Part shown: positions 55,101 through 62,943 of the stretch, one piece after another
How the letters are laid out: every line of letters begins with the position of its first letter
Numbering within the stretch: position 1 is the first letter of the stretch
DNA from: Sphingobacterium sp. R2
GTDB taxonomy: Bacteria > Bacteroidota > Bacteroidia > Sphingobacteriales > Sphingobacteriaceae
DNA: 64,000 nucleotides
Assembly (NCBI RefSeq): GCF_040760075.1
Contig: NZ_CP142884.1
Location: 1,426,001-1,490,000 of the forward strand
Direction of reading: 5' to 3'
The notes under the pieces: model-generated
The model's database searches: none
What the model was told of the DNA's origin: nothing
What the model saw: only the letters and a program-made list of their open reading frames with translations
Translations under genes and position numbers: made by a program

Positions 55101-55282
55101 TACAAAATATTAGACTCGGCTACAACTTTGGCCTAAACGACAAAAAGATCAAAGGCCAACTTTACATTGGAGCAAATAACGTGGGATTGATCTGGCGGAA
55201 GAATAAGGAAAATCTCGATCCTGATTATTTGGATTTGCCTGCGCCGCGCGTAATTTCAGTTGGTGGGAATATTAATTTTTAA
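52106..55282 (+). CDS. SusC/RagA-family TonB-dependent receptor
   Basis: A 1058-residue outer-membrane protein. A signal peptide (about residues 1-19) is followed by a carboxypeptidase-regulatory-like domain ([20 protein letters not shown], about 23-42). A TonB-plug domain comes next ([28 protein letters not shown], in pieces, about 198-226, the SusC signature), then a long beta-barrel ending in [10 protein letters not shown]. With the SusD-like lipoprotein downstream it forms a TonB-driven uptake channel for a glycan or peptide. The substrate is not visible: no glycoside hydrolase is linked to it here. Confidence 0.95.
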   Translation: [1058 protein letters not shown]

Positions 55283-55292
55283 TACTTGTGTC

Positions 55293-56660
55293 ATGAAACA
55301 ATATATTTACAAACTACTCCTAGTAAGCCTATTTTGTATGGCTTCCTGTACTAAATTTCTAGAGGATAAAACAAATAAAACAAGCACAGTGCCATCCACA
55401 TTGGAGGATATGCAGGCACTCCTTGATGCAGGTAATCAGCTCAATTTGGGGAGTTACCCTTTTTTGCTCGAAGCTTGTACAGATGATTTTTTCGTTTCGG
55501 ACGCTGGTTACAATAGGCTTTACAATTTTGAACAACAAGTGTATACCTTTCAAAATCCAGCGCTCTATGGAACAGTTGAAAACATGGTTGTGTGGCGCAA
55601 CGCGTATAAGGCTATTGCTGTAACAAATACGGTGCTGGATGGACTTCCTGATATTAAAATTTTGAAAGGACTTGATCCTTCTAACATCAAAGGACAGGCG
55701 CTTTTTCATCGGGCATTGATGCATTTTACTCTTTTGCAGCTATATGCTGCGCCTTTTGATCAGAAAGGTGATAATAATGGGGCTGGCATACCGCTCAAGT
55801 TGACTGCTGATATCAATGACAAAACCAAGCGGTCAACAGTCGGGGAATGTTATCGTTCGGTTATTGAAGATTTGGAACAAGCGAGTGACTTGCTGCCACA
55901 TGAACTGGGTATACTGACAAGACCCAACAGGATTTCAGCCTTTGCTGCACTTTCACGCGTGTATTTGGCGATGGAAGATTATGTGCAAGCAAAAAATTAT
56001 GCGGATAAGGTATTGGGCAGTTATAAGACTTTGATGGATCTCAATACAATGAATGTCGATGCAGCTTATCCTTATCCAGCGATGAATGCTGAAACGTTAT
56101 TTTTTGCATACTCAAACGGCTCGACCATGTTTATTGGGAGTCGAGGGTCGTACTTGACAATGGATTTACTTCAACTATATGAAGCGCATGACTTGCGACT
56201 TCGGGCAAACTATAAAAAAGGAACAGATGGCTTCTCTACATTTAAAGGGCAGTATATGGGAACGGGGGCAGGGCTCTTTTTTGTAGGTATGACGACTTCT
56301 GAAGTATTATTAAATGCCGCTGAATGTAACGCACGATTGGGAAATGTTACCAGCGCATTGGAACAGTTAAATTATCTGTTGCAAAATCGGATTGAGAAGC
56401 AATTCTTTGTGCCTGTAACAGAAACTAACTCAGAAGCTTTGTTGAAAATAATAATTAGGGAGCGGCGTAAAGAGTTGGTTCGTAGAGGGCTAAGGTGGTC
56501 GGATTTGAGACGGTTGAATAAAGACGAACGTTTTAAAAAGGAAATTGTCCGTGAGGTAACCGTTGACGGTAAAACTGAACAATTCAAACTCTTGCCGAAT
56601 AGCAGCGGTTACATTTTTAATATTCCAGCTGAGGTTAAAAATATGACCGGTATGGAATAA
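55293..56660 (+). CDS. SusD/RagB-family substrate-binding lipoprotein
   Basis: About 455 residues from the ATG at 55293, which yields a proper lipoprotein signal (LFCMASCTKF, Cys near residue 19); a start at 55260 would not. The SusD pattern is visible: an N-terminal ALLDAGNQLN region, ALFHRALMHFTLLQLYAAPF (about 138-157), FAALSRVYLAMEDYVQAKNYADKVL (TPR-like) and the C-terminal IIRERRKELVRRGLRWSDLRRL (about 390-412). It caps the SusC barrel at the cell surface. It overlaps none of SusC except in an alternate start. Confidence 0.93.
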   Translation: MKQYIYKLLLVSLFCMASCTKFLEDKTNKTSTVPSTLEDMQALLDAGNQLNLGSYPFLLEACTDDFFVSDAGYNRLYNFEQQVYTFQNPALYGTVENMVVWRNAYKAIAVTNTVLDGLPDIKILKGLDPSNIKGQALFHRALMHFTLLQLYAAPFDQKGDNNGAGIPLKLTADINDKTKRSTVGECYRSVIEDLEQASDLLPHELGILTRPNRISAFAALSRVYLAMEDYVQAKNYADKVLGSYKTLMDLNTMNVDAAYPYPAMNAETLFFAYSNGSTMFIGSRGSYLTMDLLQLYEAHDLRLRANYKKGTDGFSTFKGQYMGTGAGLFFVGMTTSEVLLNAAECNARLGNVTSALEQLNYLLQNRIEKQFFVPVTETNSEALLKIIIRERRKELVRRGLRWSDLRRLNKDERFKKEIVREVTVDGKTEQFKLLPNSSGYIFNIPAEVKNMTGME

Positions 56661-56671
56661 TCATAAGAAAA

Positions 56672-56698
56672 TAGCGAAGGGTAGTTCCTTCGCTAATT
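56672..56698. terminator. Terminator after the SusD-like gene
   Basis: TAGCGAAGG (56672-56680) pairs perfectly with CCTTCGCTA (56687-56695). It lies between convergent genes and may serve both. Confidence 0.75.
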
Positions 56699-56718
56699 TC
56701 TTTGAGCTATAGCTTGAA

Positions 56719-57132
56719 TTAAAACGGCCTGAAATCGGTGACAGTTTCATTCGGTGTTTTACTACTGTTGGCAGTGCTGATGCGAAGGGCGATCGTTGTT
56801 GGGGTAGATGATCCCGGCGGGGTAACCAGCGCCGTCATATCGGGTTGTGATGGATTTGATGGATTTGCAGGTGCATTGATCTGGCAGATGGTCTCGCTTC
56901 GTGTTCCGCATTCATCACTTGGTCCCAGGCTGTATTTGCTGGGGTCCGTAGGAGAGTCTGAGGATGTGCCATGGTATGACCACACCTGATTCGCCGCTAC
57001 TGTCTTTACTTCTTGTTCTCCTTTAACTTCTTTTTCACTTTTAATACTTTGCGCATTCGCGCTGAATGAAATTCCTAACGCCATCACACCAATACTCATG
57101 GTGCTGATGAATCTTTTTACTAATGTTCTCAT
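56719..57132 (-). CDS. Small secreted hypothetical protein (DUF6520-like)
   Basis: A 137-residue protein with a signal peptide (about residues 1-27, ending SANAQS). The mature part is rich in Pro, Ser and Thr and has two Cys (DECGTRSETICQINAPANP, about 93-111). The shape resembles the DUF6520-type small secreted proteins of Bacteroidota that have a paired-Cys motif after a linker. No function is known. It is convergent with the SusCD operon. Confidence 0.6.
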   Translation of the reverse strand: MRTLVKRFISTMSIGVMALGISFSANAQSIKSEKEVKGEQEVKTVAANQVWSYHGTSSDSPTDPSKYSLGPSDECGTRSETICQINAPANPSNPSQPDMTALVTPPGSSTPTTIALRISTANSSKTPNETVTDFRPF

Positions 57133-57305
57133 GTTTTTGTTTTTATATGGTTATACTTTTGCTTATCCTTATTATCCTCCTGGATCGGCCGTGGAGTGAT
57201 TACTATTGACCGGCCGGGCATCTCCCTGTCCTCCGATCTGTTGTCTTATACCAAAGTTAGCGCAGTGATCAGCCATAGATGTATGACTTTTGGGGAGCTC
57301 GATGT

Positions 57306-57425
57306 ATGGTTTTTTGTGCGATGGCGCCCGGTCTCTTCTTTGAGGTTGTATTTCTATTACTGAATGGTAGCGCTCATTTTTGGGACGAGAGGTTTAATTT
57401 CAGGGGTGAATGTCGAATATGGGAG
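57306..57425. repeat. Diverged direct repeat, copy 1 (AraC-linked)
   Basis: Shared landmarks with 61506-61625 include CTCTTCTTTGAGGTTGTATT, ATTACTGAATG and CTCATTTTTGGGACGAG, with scattered substitutions and small indels. Confidence 0.75.
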
Positions 57426-57459
57426 GATCTGCCTGCAGCTGCTAAGGACTAGGTTCCCG

Positions 57460-57498
57460 AAAAAAAAGGTTTTCAAACTGTAAAGAATGAAAACCTTT
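57460..57498 (-). terminator. Terminator of the PRC-barrel/OmpA unit
   Basis: On the minus strand AAAGGTTTTCA pairs with TGAAAACCTTT, followed by an eight-T run. Confidence 0.75.
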
Positions 57499-57529
57499 GG
57501 AATGGTAAGATCTTAACCTGATAAATTCT

Positions 57530-58231
57530 TTAGATTAAATCATTGGGATCACCATCTAAATTTCTATCATATCTCGCACGTACACGTCGGGCACGCTCGC
57601 GCTCCGCAGCAAATTCGTCTGTCTTTGATCCCGGGCTATAAAATGTATCTTCATTAAAATGTGGATGTTGATAAAAATCGTGGTCATATACACCAGATCC
57701 TACCGTAAATCCGACATCACCTGTTCCCTCATAAATATGGCGAATTGATAACTCAGTATCCGGATCCAGGTAATTTTCACGGTACGCCGGTAGTCTGGTC
57801 AGACGGTCGGGAGTAACCGGTACCACCACGACTTCACCATCATCGGCCGGATTATAGCGATAGTCTGTAGCAGGTTCCACGGGATCGATTTCATCTACCG
57901 TTAGTATGCCGCTGCGTTCGATGGGCTCCACGGTACCCGTGTCATCATTACTCGCCTGTATACGCTTCCCGTCATAAAGTGCAGCTACGCCAATGGGCAC
58001 CAATATCTTTTTGTCGTCTTCTATAGGTAAATCTGCATCTTTCAGGTCAACAATAATATAGCGCACTTGTTGGCTTTGAGGGTCAAAAAGGAGGTCATCT
58101 ACCTCACCTAGCGATTGTCCGGCCTGATTTTTTACTTTCCAGCCTCTAATATCTGGTTCACCATCAACGATTTCATAATCGCTTCCTCCTAATTCGATCA
58201 AATGGTTGTATTTTTTTTCTTCTAATGCCAT
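57530..58231 (-). CDS. PRC-barrel domain protein
   Basis: A 233-residue soluble acidic protein. The PRC-barrel is at about residues 14-105: YEIVDGEPDIRGWKVKNQAG, EVDDLLFDPQSQQVRYIIVD and KILVPIGVAAL. The rest is low complexity and Asp/Tyr/Arg-rich (for instance DPDTELSIRHIYEGTGDVGF and a C-terminal RARRVRARYDRNLDGDP). Such proteins are common stress-associated proteins in Bacteroidota. It lies 34 bp after the OmpA-like gene and is likely co-transcribed with it. Confidence 0.83.
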   Translation of the reverse strand: MALEEKKYNHLIELGGSDYEIVDGEPDIRGWKVKNQAGQSLGEVDDLLFDPQSQQVRYIIVDLKDADLPIEDDKKILVPIGVAALYDGKRIQASNDDTGTVEPIERSGILTVDEIDPVEPATDYRYNPADDGEVVVVPVTPDRLTRLPAYRENYLDPDTELSIRHIYEGTGDVGFTVGSGVYDHDFYQHPHFNEDTFYSPGSKTDEFAAERERARRVRARYDRNLDGDPNDLI

Positions 58232-58265
58232 GTCTTTAAATTTTTGAGTTCAAAACTTTAGGTTT

Positions 58266-58910
58266 CTATTTATTGCGAAAAACCACGATCTCTACATTTC
58301 GGTTTTGATTTTTTCCGCTTGCGCTTGCATTGTCAGCCACAGGAGCATTTTCTCCACGTGAATGTACGCTTACTTTGCTTTGGTCAATTCCACCTTGACT
58401 AACCAACCAGTCCTTCACGGCAGTAGCACGTTCCATGCCCAGTTGCTTGTTGTGGGATGCCGTGCCTGTAGAATCCGTATTCCCAAATACGCCTACGTAG
58501 GCACCTTGAAAGTCTTTATTCAAAGCCGACGAAATTTGTTTAAGTTTCGCTTCGGAATTGCTTTGTATGGCGCTTTGGTCAGTGGCAAATAATATATTTT
58601 CGCCAAGCGAGTAAATGGTATAGCCATCACTGGAGCGTACGCGAATATCTTTGTCCGTGATATTCGGGTCCGAAGATTCAGCACTATTGAAATCTACTGA
58701 ATTCCAGCTCGGTTCCGTTGTTGCAAGGGTATCTCCGACCATATCGCCCTGATCCGTTACCATGCCGGTGCTGTCCCTGCCATCAACGACATCGGATGCA
58801 CTGTTATTACGATTTACAAAAAACAAGATTATTGCCAACGCAATAAGTGCGAGCAGAAGCCAAAGCCACCATGGTGCTCCGCTTTTAGGTTTTACTTCTA
58901 AATGTGCCAT
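58266..58910 (-). CDS. OmpA-family protein with N-terminal membrane anchor
   Basis: A 214-residue protein. One membrane helix (about residues 15-30, LWLLLALIALAIILFF) is preceded by a short cytoplasmic part. The OmpA-C peptidoglycan-binding domain runs from about 98 to 212 (ILFATDQSAIQSNSEAKL, VGVFGNTDSTGTASHNKQLG, and SKVSVHSRGENAPVADN). It anchors the inner membrane to peptidoglycan rather than forming an outer-membrane barrel. It is the first gene of a two-gene unit with the PRC-barrel protein. Confidence 0.85.
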   Translation of the reverse strand: MAHLEVKPKSGAPWWLWLLLALIALAIILFFVNRNNSASDVVDGRDSTGMVTDQGDMVGDTLATTEPSWNSVDFNSAESSDPNITDKDIRVRSSDGYTIYSLGENILFATDQSAIQSNSEAKLKQISSALNKDFQGAYVGVFGNTDSTGTASHNKQLGMERATAVKDWLVSQGGIDQSKVSVHSRGENAPVADNASASGKNQNRNVEIVVFRNK

Positions 58911-59207
58911 ATAGATTTTATTTTTTTTAGGAGAACACCTAAAATCTATCTTCCGTTTTAAAAGTTTTTTTACGGCACATACAAAATAGGGGCTACCGCT
59001 AAACTTAAGGGAGGATGTAAGACGGATGGAAGATAAAAATTTACATTAAAAATTTGATTTTCAAATATAAGTGTTTTCTTCACATTATCTAGGCAAAACC
59101 GGGTTTTGCTTAGATACGGGATTATTAATAACCAACTTATAACCAATGTCTAGTATTGAGAATATAATTTTATGTATCGAACTAGGGGGCACGCACTGTT
59201 CGGCCGA
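58911..59207. other. Intergenic region, nothing recognised
   Basis: AT-rich sequence upstream of the OmpA-like gene. No clear TAnnTTTG box on the minus strand and no ORF of note. Confidence 0.4.
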
Positions 59208-59665
59208 TCAGTTGTTGCGACCGATTGGCAGAAGATTATTGCTTTTTCTTTCAGATGACTTTCTTGCTTTTATCACAGAGGGTAACACTACATGACTAGC
59301 ATTATCTTTTGTTGGTTTTTCTATCTGCTTTAGCAATAATTTTATAATGTTGTTACTTAGTTCCTCCAAGGGCTGACGTATGGCGGTGATCGTAAAGGCT
59401 ACTTTAGGGTCAACAGCTAATTTTTCCATCGTCTCTTGGTAATTTAATAATCGTTCATGCATTTGGCTTTGTGTAGATTCGAGTGTAACAAATCCAATCT
59501 GACGAAACCCTTATCATATAGATGCATACAAGCTTCAATCATTGCTTCCTTGTTGTTGGTTCCGACAAAATCCACACCTTCGACCGGATCCCGGTCAAAT
59601 AGAACAATTGGGATATGTTCATCCATGTATCCATTATCGTTCAAAGCTATTCGAATCTACCGGCA
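59208..59665 (-). pseudogene. Broken LacI-family regulator
   Basis: Two frames on the minus strand read as pieces of a LacI-type effector domain. The upstream piece is IPIVLFDRDPVEGVDFVGTN with LYDKGFVRLDLLHSN. The downstream piece, ITAIRQPLEELSNNIIKLLL with QIEKPTKDNASHVVLPSV, is the end of such proteins. A frameshift near 59462 and a deletion of roughly 100 residues separate them, and the helix-turn-helix part is missing. Confidence 0.75.
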
Positions 59666-59699
59666 TTGTTGTTGAAAAAGATGTAGTTTACTGCATCAA

Positions 59700-59830
59700 A
59701 GAAAAAAGCGTGTCCAGAAGAAATCGGCAAGGTCGTAAAGAGATTCAATGTACTTCATAATCTTTTCTGGGGACATCATGGGGTCGAAGCTTTCTCTGTC
59801 AAGATGCATCAGGTCAACTTCGTGATTAGC
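59700..59830 (-). other. Unassigned coding-like relic
   Basis: On the minus strand a frame of about 40 residues (DLMHLDRESFDPMMSPEKIM, then KYIESLYDLADFFW) looks protein-like but is cut off by a stop and has no upstream continuation. I do not recognise it. Confidence 0.3.
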
Positions 59831-59896
59831 TTTTGTTTTTCGGATTTTCCGTTATTGATTTATCAGTTGTAAAATATTATGATTAAATTAGTGTAG

Positions 59897-60982
59897 ATGA
59901 AAATTACAGCTAATCTTCTGGTGTCTATTCTAGAGCAGTCCCATAGTGCGATTGCAATTTATGATAGCATAGACCTAAATATTGCTTTTGTTAGCCAAGG
60001 TATGCTGGATATCTGGTGTGTGGATCGGTCCATTCTGGGGCGTAGTTTTTGTGCATGCTTTCCTAATTTTAAAGAAGAAGGTTTTTCATCTATTTTGAAA
60101 AACGTATGGAAAACAGGAATTGTCTATCAGGCTGAGAATACACCCGCAAATATTGTTCATGAAGGGACGAAGACACTGCGGTATTTTAATTTTGAATATA
60201 GGCCATTGCTTGACAAGGAGGGGGAAACCTATGCTATTTTGCATACGGCAAGCGATGTGACTGACCGACATCTTGCTTACAAAAATGTGGAAGAAAAGCA
60301 AGAGCAACTTATGTTTAGCCGCGAATTGGACGTGCTCGCTAGCACATTGGCACATGATCTAAAAAATCCATTGTCTGTTTTGAAAATCGGGAATAGTTTT
60401 CTGAGCAAAAATGTGGGTGTTTCGGTTAAGGTAAGTGAAAGGTGGTTTGAAGCCTTTGCGGCATCTATTCAAAATATAGAAAGTATTATAAATCAGACAT
60501 TGCAGCTTGGCAAGATACGCAGTGCCGAGAAAGAAGTCACGTGTGTGGCAATGGATAAAAAAATAGGGAATTGTATTGATGAAATTAAACTGGTATATCC
60601 CGACAAACAAATAGAAATCAAATTAGGAGATCTATTTCCTTTGTATACGGATGGCGGAATCGTTTATCAGGTTTTTATAAATCTAATTGGTAATGCCGTT
60701 AAGTATGCAAAAAAATCAGGCGAGTCTTTTTTGCATATTTACAGTGAAAAAGCTGATAAAGGAGTAGTATATTATCTCGAAGATAATGGTATTGGAATTC
60801 CGGAAGACGAGTTGCAGAAGGTTTTTCTTACAAATGAACGGGCGAGCAATGCTTCCAAGATTGCTGGAACGGGAATCGGACTGGCATTGGTTAAACATCT
60901 AATGGAACGTATCGGTGGGACGATTCACTTATCGAGCGAACTTAACAAAGGTACCGTAGTTCGCTTATTTTTTCCAGTTTGA
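59897..60982 (+). CDS. PAS-domain sensor histidine kinase
   Basis: A 361-residue soluble kinase. A PAS/PAC domain covers about residues 5-125 (HSAIAIYDSIDLNIAFVSQG, and ILHTASDVTDRH as the PAC end). A short coiled coil follows, then the H-box LASTLAHDLKNPLSVLK (His near 153), the N-box INLIGNAVKYAKKSG (about 256-270), and the G-boxes DNGIGIPEDE and GTGIGLALVKHL. No membrane segment or response regulator is adjacent. It may sense a cytoplasmic signal. It is intact, unlike the relics around it. Confidence 0.88.
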   Translation: MKITANLLVSILEQSHSAIAIYDSIDLNIAFVSQGMLDIWCVDRSILGRSFCACFPNFKEEGFSSILKNVWKTGIVYQAENTPANIVHEGTKTLRYFNFEYRPLLDKEGETYAILHTASDVTDRHLAYKNVEEKQEQLMFSRELDVLASTLAHDLKNPLSVLKIGNSFLSKNVGVSVKVSERWFEAFAASIQNIESIINQTLQLGKIRSAEKEVTCVAMDKKIGNCIDEIKLVYPDKQIEIKLGDLFPLYTDGGIVYQVFINLIGNAVKYAKKSGESFLHIYSEKADKGVVYYLEDNGIGIPEDELQKVFLTNERASNASKIAGTGIGLALVKHLMERIGGTIHLSSELNKGTVVRLFFPV

Positions 60983-61003
60983 TCGCGAACGCCAGGAGTT
61001 TAA

Positions 61004-61140
61004 GGCACCGGTCTTTCTATCGAAGAAATCGAAAAACTGTAATCAAATACTTTTAAAGTTTATAGATATTTATTTTGAGCCATTTCCGAAAGGGAGTGGC
61101 TTTTCATTTTAAAGATGATCTATGCTCAAAAAAACTCCCC
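61004..61140 (+). repeat. Direct repeat, copy 2: 3' relic of an Rpn nuclease gene plus terminator
   Basis: GGCACCGGT... encodes GTGLSIEEIEKL and a stop, the same ending as the Rpn gene at 48528. The hairpin AGCCA...TGGCT (61079-61102) and ACTCCCC follow as in copy 1. The remainder of the gene is absent. Confidence 0.85.
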
Positions 61141-61194
61141 ATCCATCGAGTGATGCGGGTGTCGAACTGTCCCCCGATTTTATCGTATCTCGAA

Positions 61195-61496
61195 GAAGGT
61201 TTAAATAAGATAAGCCAGATGCATATACCGGAGCATGCTGGAACTTAGACTTGCAAATTGAAGCCCTTCAAAAAGCAGGTTGCGAGAAAATCTTTGAGGA
61301 AAAAATATCAGGCTCGACAAAGAATCGCTGAGTTAGATAAGATGATCGAACAGTTTAGAGAAGGAGATGAACTGTATGTTTGGCGACTTGATCGATTGGG
61401 TAGAAGTCTAAAACATATTATTGATTTGGTATTGTCGCTAAGTGAAAAAGGTATCATCATAAAGCCCAATGCAATATCATGGATGTATGATTTTTA
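61195..61496 (+). pseudogene. Broken serine recombinase (resolvase) gene
   Basis: One frame reads NLDLQIEALQKAGCEKIFEE with ISGSTKNR. After a frame break at about 61330, the next frame reads ELDKMIEQFREGDELYVWRL with DRLGRSLKHIIDLV, the catalytic-domain core of resolvase/invertase enzymes. The N-terminal Ser motif is degraded, and the sequence stops after GIIIKPNAISW, so the DNA-binding part is lost. It is a relic of a mobile element or inversion system. Confidence 0.8.
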
Positions 61497-61505
61497 GGTA
61501 CGTAG

Positions 61506-61625
61506 TTGTATGGTTTTTTGGCGATGATGCCCCGTCTCTTCTTTGAGGTTGTATTTTTATTACTGAATGTTAGCACTCATTTTTGGGACGAGCGGTCTAA
61601 TTTTAGGGGTGAATGCCGAATATGT
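61506..61625. repeat. Diverged direct repeat, copy 2 (AraC-linked)
   Basis: Matches 57306-57425, see that entry. It lies just downstream of the AraC-type gene's stop codon (minus strand). Confidence 0.75.
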
Positions 61626-61646
61626 GGGATGGATAGGGATGTTTCT

Positions 61647-62618
61647 TTATTTATAAGCGCTGGGACAGATGCCGGTCTGTTTCCGAAAAAAAGCTGAAAA
61701 ATTCTGCTGGGACCCATATCCGCAATAGTTTGAAACTTCCTTGACCGAATGCCCTGCAAGAAGTAAATCTTTTGCTTTTTGAATTATAAGCGTGTTCCAG
61801 GTCTGTCTGGGAGTCTCACCATAGACGGTTTTGTACAACTTATCCAATTTACTGATGTCAATCTTTAGCTGGTCGGCAATAACCTGTATCGAACAAGTGC
61901 TAAAAGTCTGCATAACCTGATCCCTAATCATTCTCTTGGCCCTTTCGGCCAGGAACTGATCGGGATCTATCTTTTCATAGTGTTCAAAATTTTTGTAGAT
62001 GGCGATATCAAATAGGTCATAGACAAGTTTTACCGCCATAGCTTCATTGTCTTTATGATAATTGAAAAAATGCTCTTCAATTCTAGATAGCTGATAGCTT
62101 GTCTTTTCTTTGATGGGCCATACTGCACTTTGATAGAGTCGCTTTTTGTCGCGGAGATGTGCGGTACTGAATTTAAATAGAAAATGGTCTTCTTTAAATA
62201 TGGCTGACCGGATATATCCTATATCGACCAGAACACCGTAGATCAAATATTCTCCCTGCACCAGAAGCATTTGCATCTTCCCTTTGGGAATGTAGGCATA
62301 AGTATCATATCCAGCAGGCAGCTGCAAGTGACTATTATTTACTGCATGTTCTATTTTAATGGTCGAAACGGAATGTCTATTATACAGCAGATGATAATCG
62401 GATTTATTGGTTTGCACGGACAAGTGAAATGTTCCTTGCACCTGAGCCTGCAAGCGATAAAATATAACGCTATGGTAATCAATATATTCTTCTATCAATT
62501 GGATGTTCGCATCCTCATAGCGCTGTAGTTGGGAATCGGGCAACTTAGGTGAAAAGGCTTTTACTTGCCTGGTAAATTGGGCCACCTTGGGCAATATAAA
62601 ATGAAACGTTTTGATCAT
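61647..62618 (-). CDS. AraC-family transcriptional regulator
   Basis: A 323-residue protein. The C-terminal AraC/XylS DNA-binding domain (about residues 218-322) has both helix-turn-helix units: STCSIQVIADQLKIDISKLD and SVKEVSNYCGYGSQQNFSAF, ending FRKQTGICPSAYK. The first 200 residues do not match a known sensor domain by eye. It is read away from the peptide/acyltransferase genes to its right and may regulate them, which is inference. A relic of a related tail lies near 57.4 kb. Confidence 0.87.
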   Translation of the reverse strand: MIKTFHFILPKVAQFTRQVKAFSPKLPDSQLQRYEDANIQLIEEYIDYHSVIFYRLQAQVQGTFHLSVQTNKSDYHLLYNRHSVSTIKIEHAVNNSHLQLPAGYDTYAYIPKGKMQMLLVQGEYLIYGVLVDIGYIRSAIFKEDHFLFKFSTAHLRDKKRLYQSAVWPIKEKTSYQLSRIEEHFFNYHKDNEAMAVKLVYDLFDIAIYKNFEHYEKIDPDQFLAERAKRMIRDQVMQTFSTCSIQVIADQLKIDISKLDKLYKTVYGETPRQTWNTLIIQKAKDLLLAGHSVKEVSNYCGYGSQQNFSAFFRKQTGICPSAYK

Positions 62619-62943
62619 TAGATATGCAGTTAATCAGGTTTTATAAAGGGCTCAATCTATGTTTATAAAAGTAAAATCGAGGTTTGAGAAGTAGCTAAAA
62701 AAATGATAGATGACGTATTTCTGAGGAAATCATGCACAAAATAAGGGATATCTGACCTCTTTCCCTGTTCTTTAGTTCATCACTGTCAATTTGCTTTCTT
62801 TTTTTGTAACCTATCATTCTTTTTCTTTTTTTGAAGGATTTCAGCCACATTTGATCGTTAGCTCATACAATTTTAGTGCATGTACAGCCAACGGGAGTGG
62901 CCTGACCCGTATCGTTGCAGGCCGGTGTTTAATTCAAATCAAC
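62619..62943. other. Divergent intergenic region between the AraC gene and a peptide ORF
   Basis: T-rich sequence without a gene I can support. An inverted repeat, GGCCTG...CAGGCC (about 62901-62926), lies shortly before the ATG at 62944 and could be an operator or leader hairpin. An ORF from 62791 in frame with the peptide seems an upstream extension rather than the real start. Confidence 0.45.

Larger units (their letters stand above)
57133..57529. other. Gap with an AraC-tail relic and a terminator
   Basis: Bases 57306-57425 are a diverged copy of 61506-61625, which adjoins the 3' end of an AraC-type gene. The next bases (about 57451-57470) read on the minus strand as a broken FFRE tail, consistent with an AraC 3' relic. 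A hairpin at 57464-57498 follows. The remaining part shows nothing. Confidence 0.5.

Noticed and set aside
55359..55724. 121-residue minus-strand ORF opposite the SusD-like gene
   Set aside because: Antisense to SusD; composition is not protein-like.
62791..62943. N-terminal extension of the 42-residue peptide ORF
   Set aside because: The extension is rich in Phe and Ser with no pattern, and the internal ATG gives a sensible short peptide; an inverted repeat lies in the extension.
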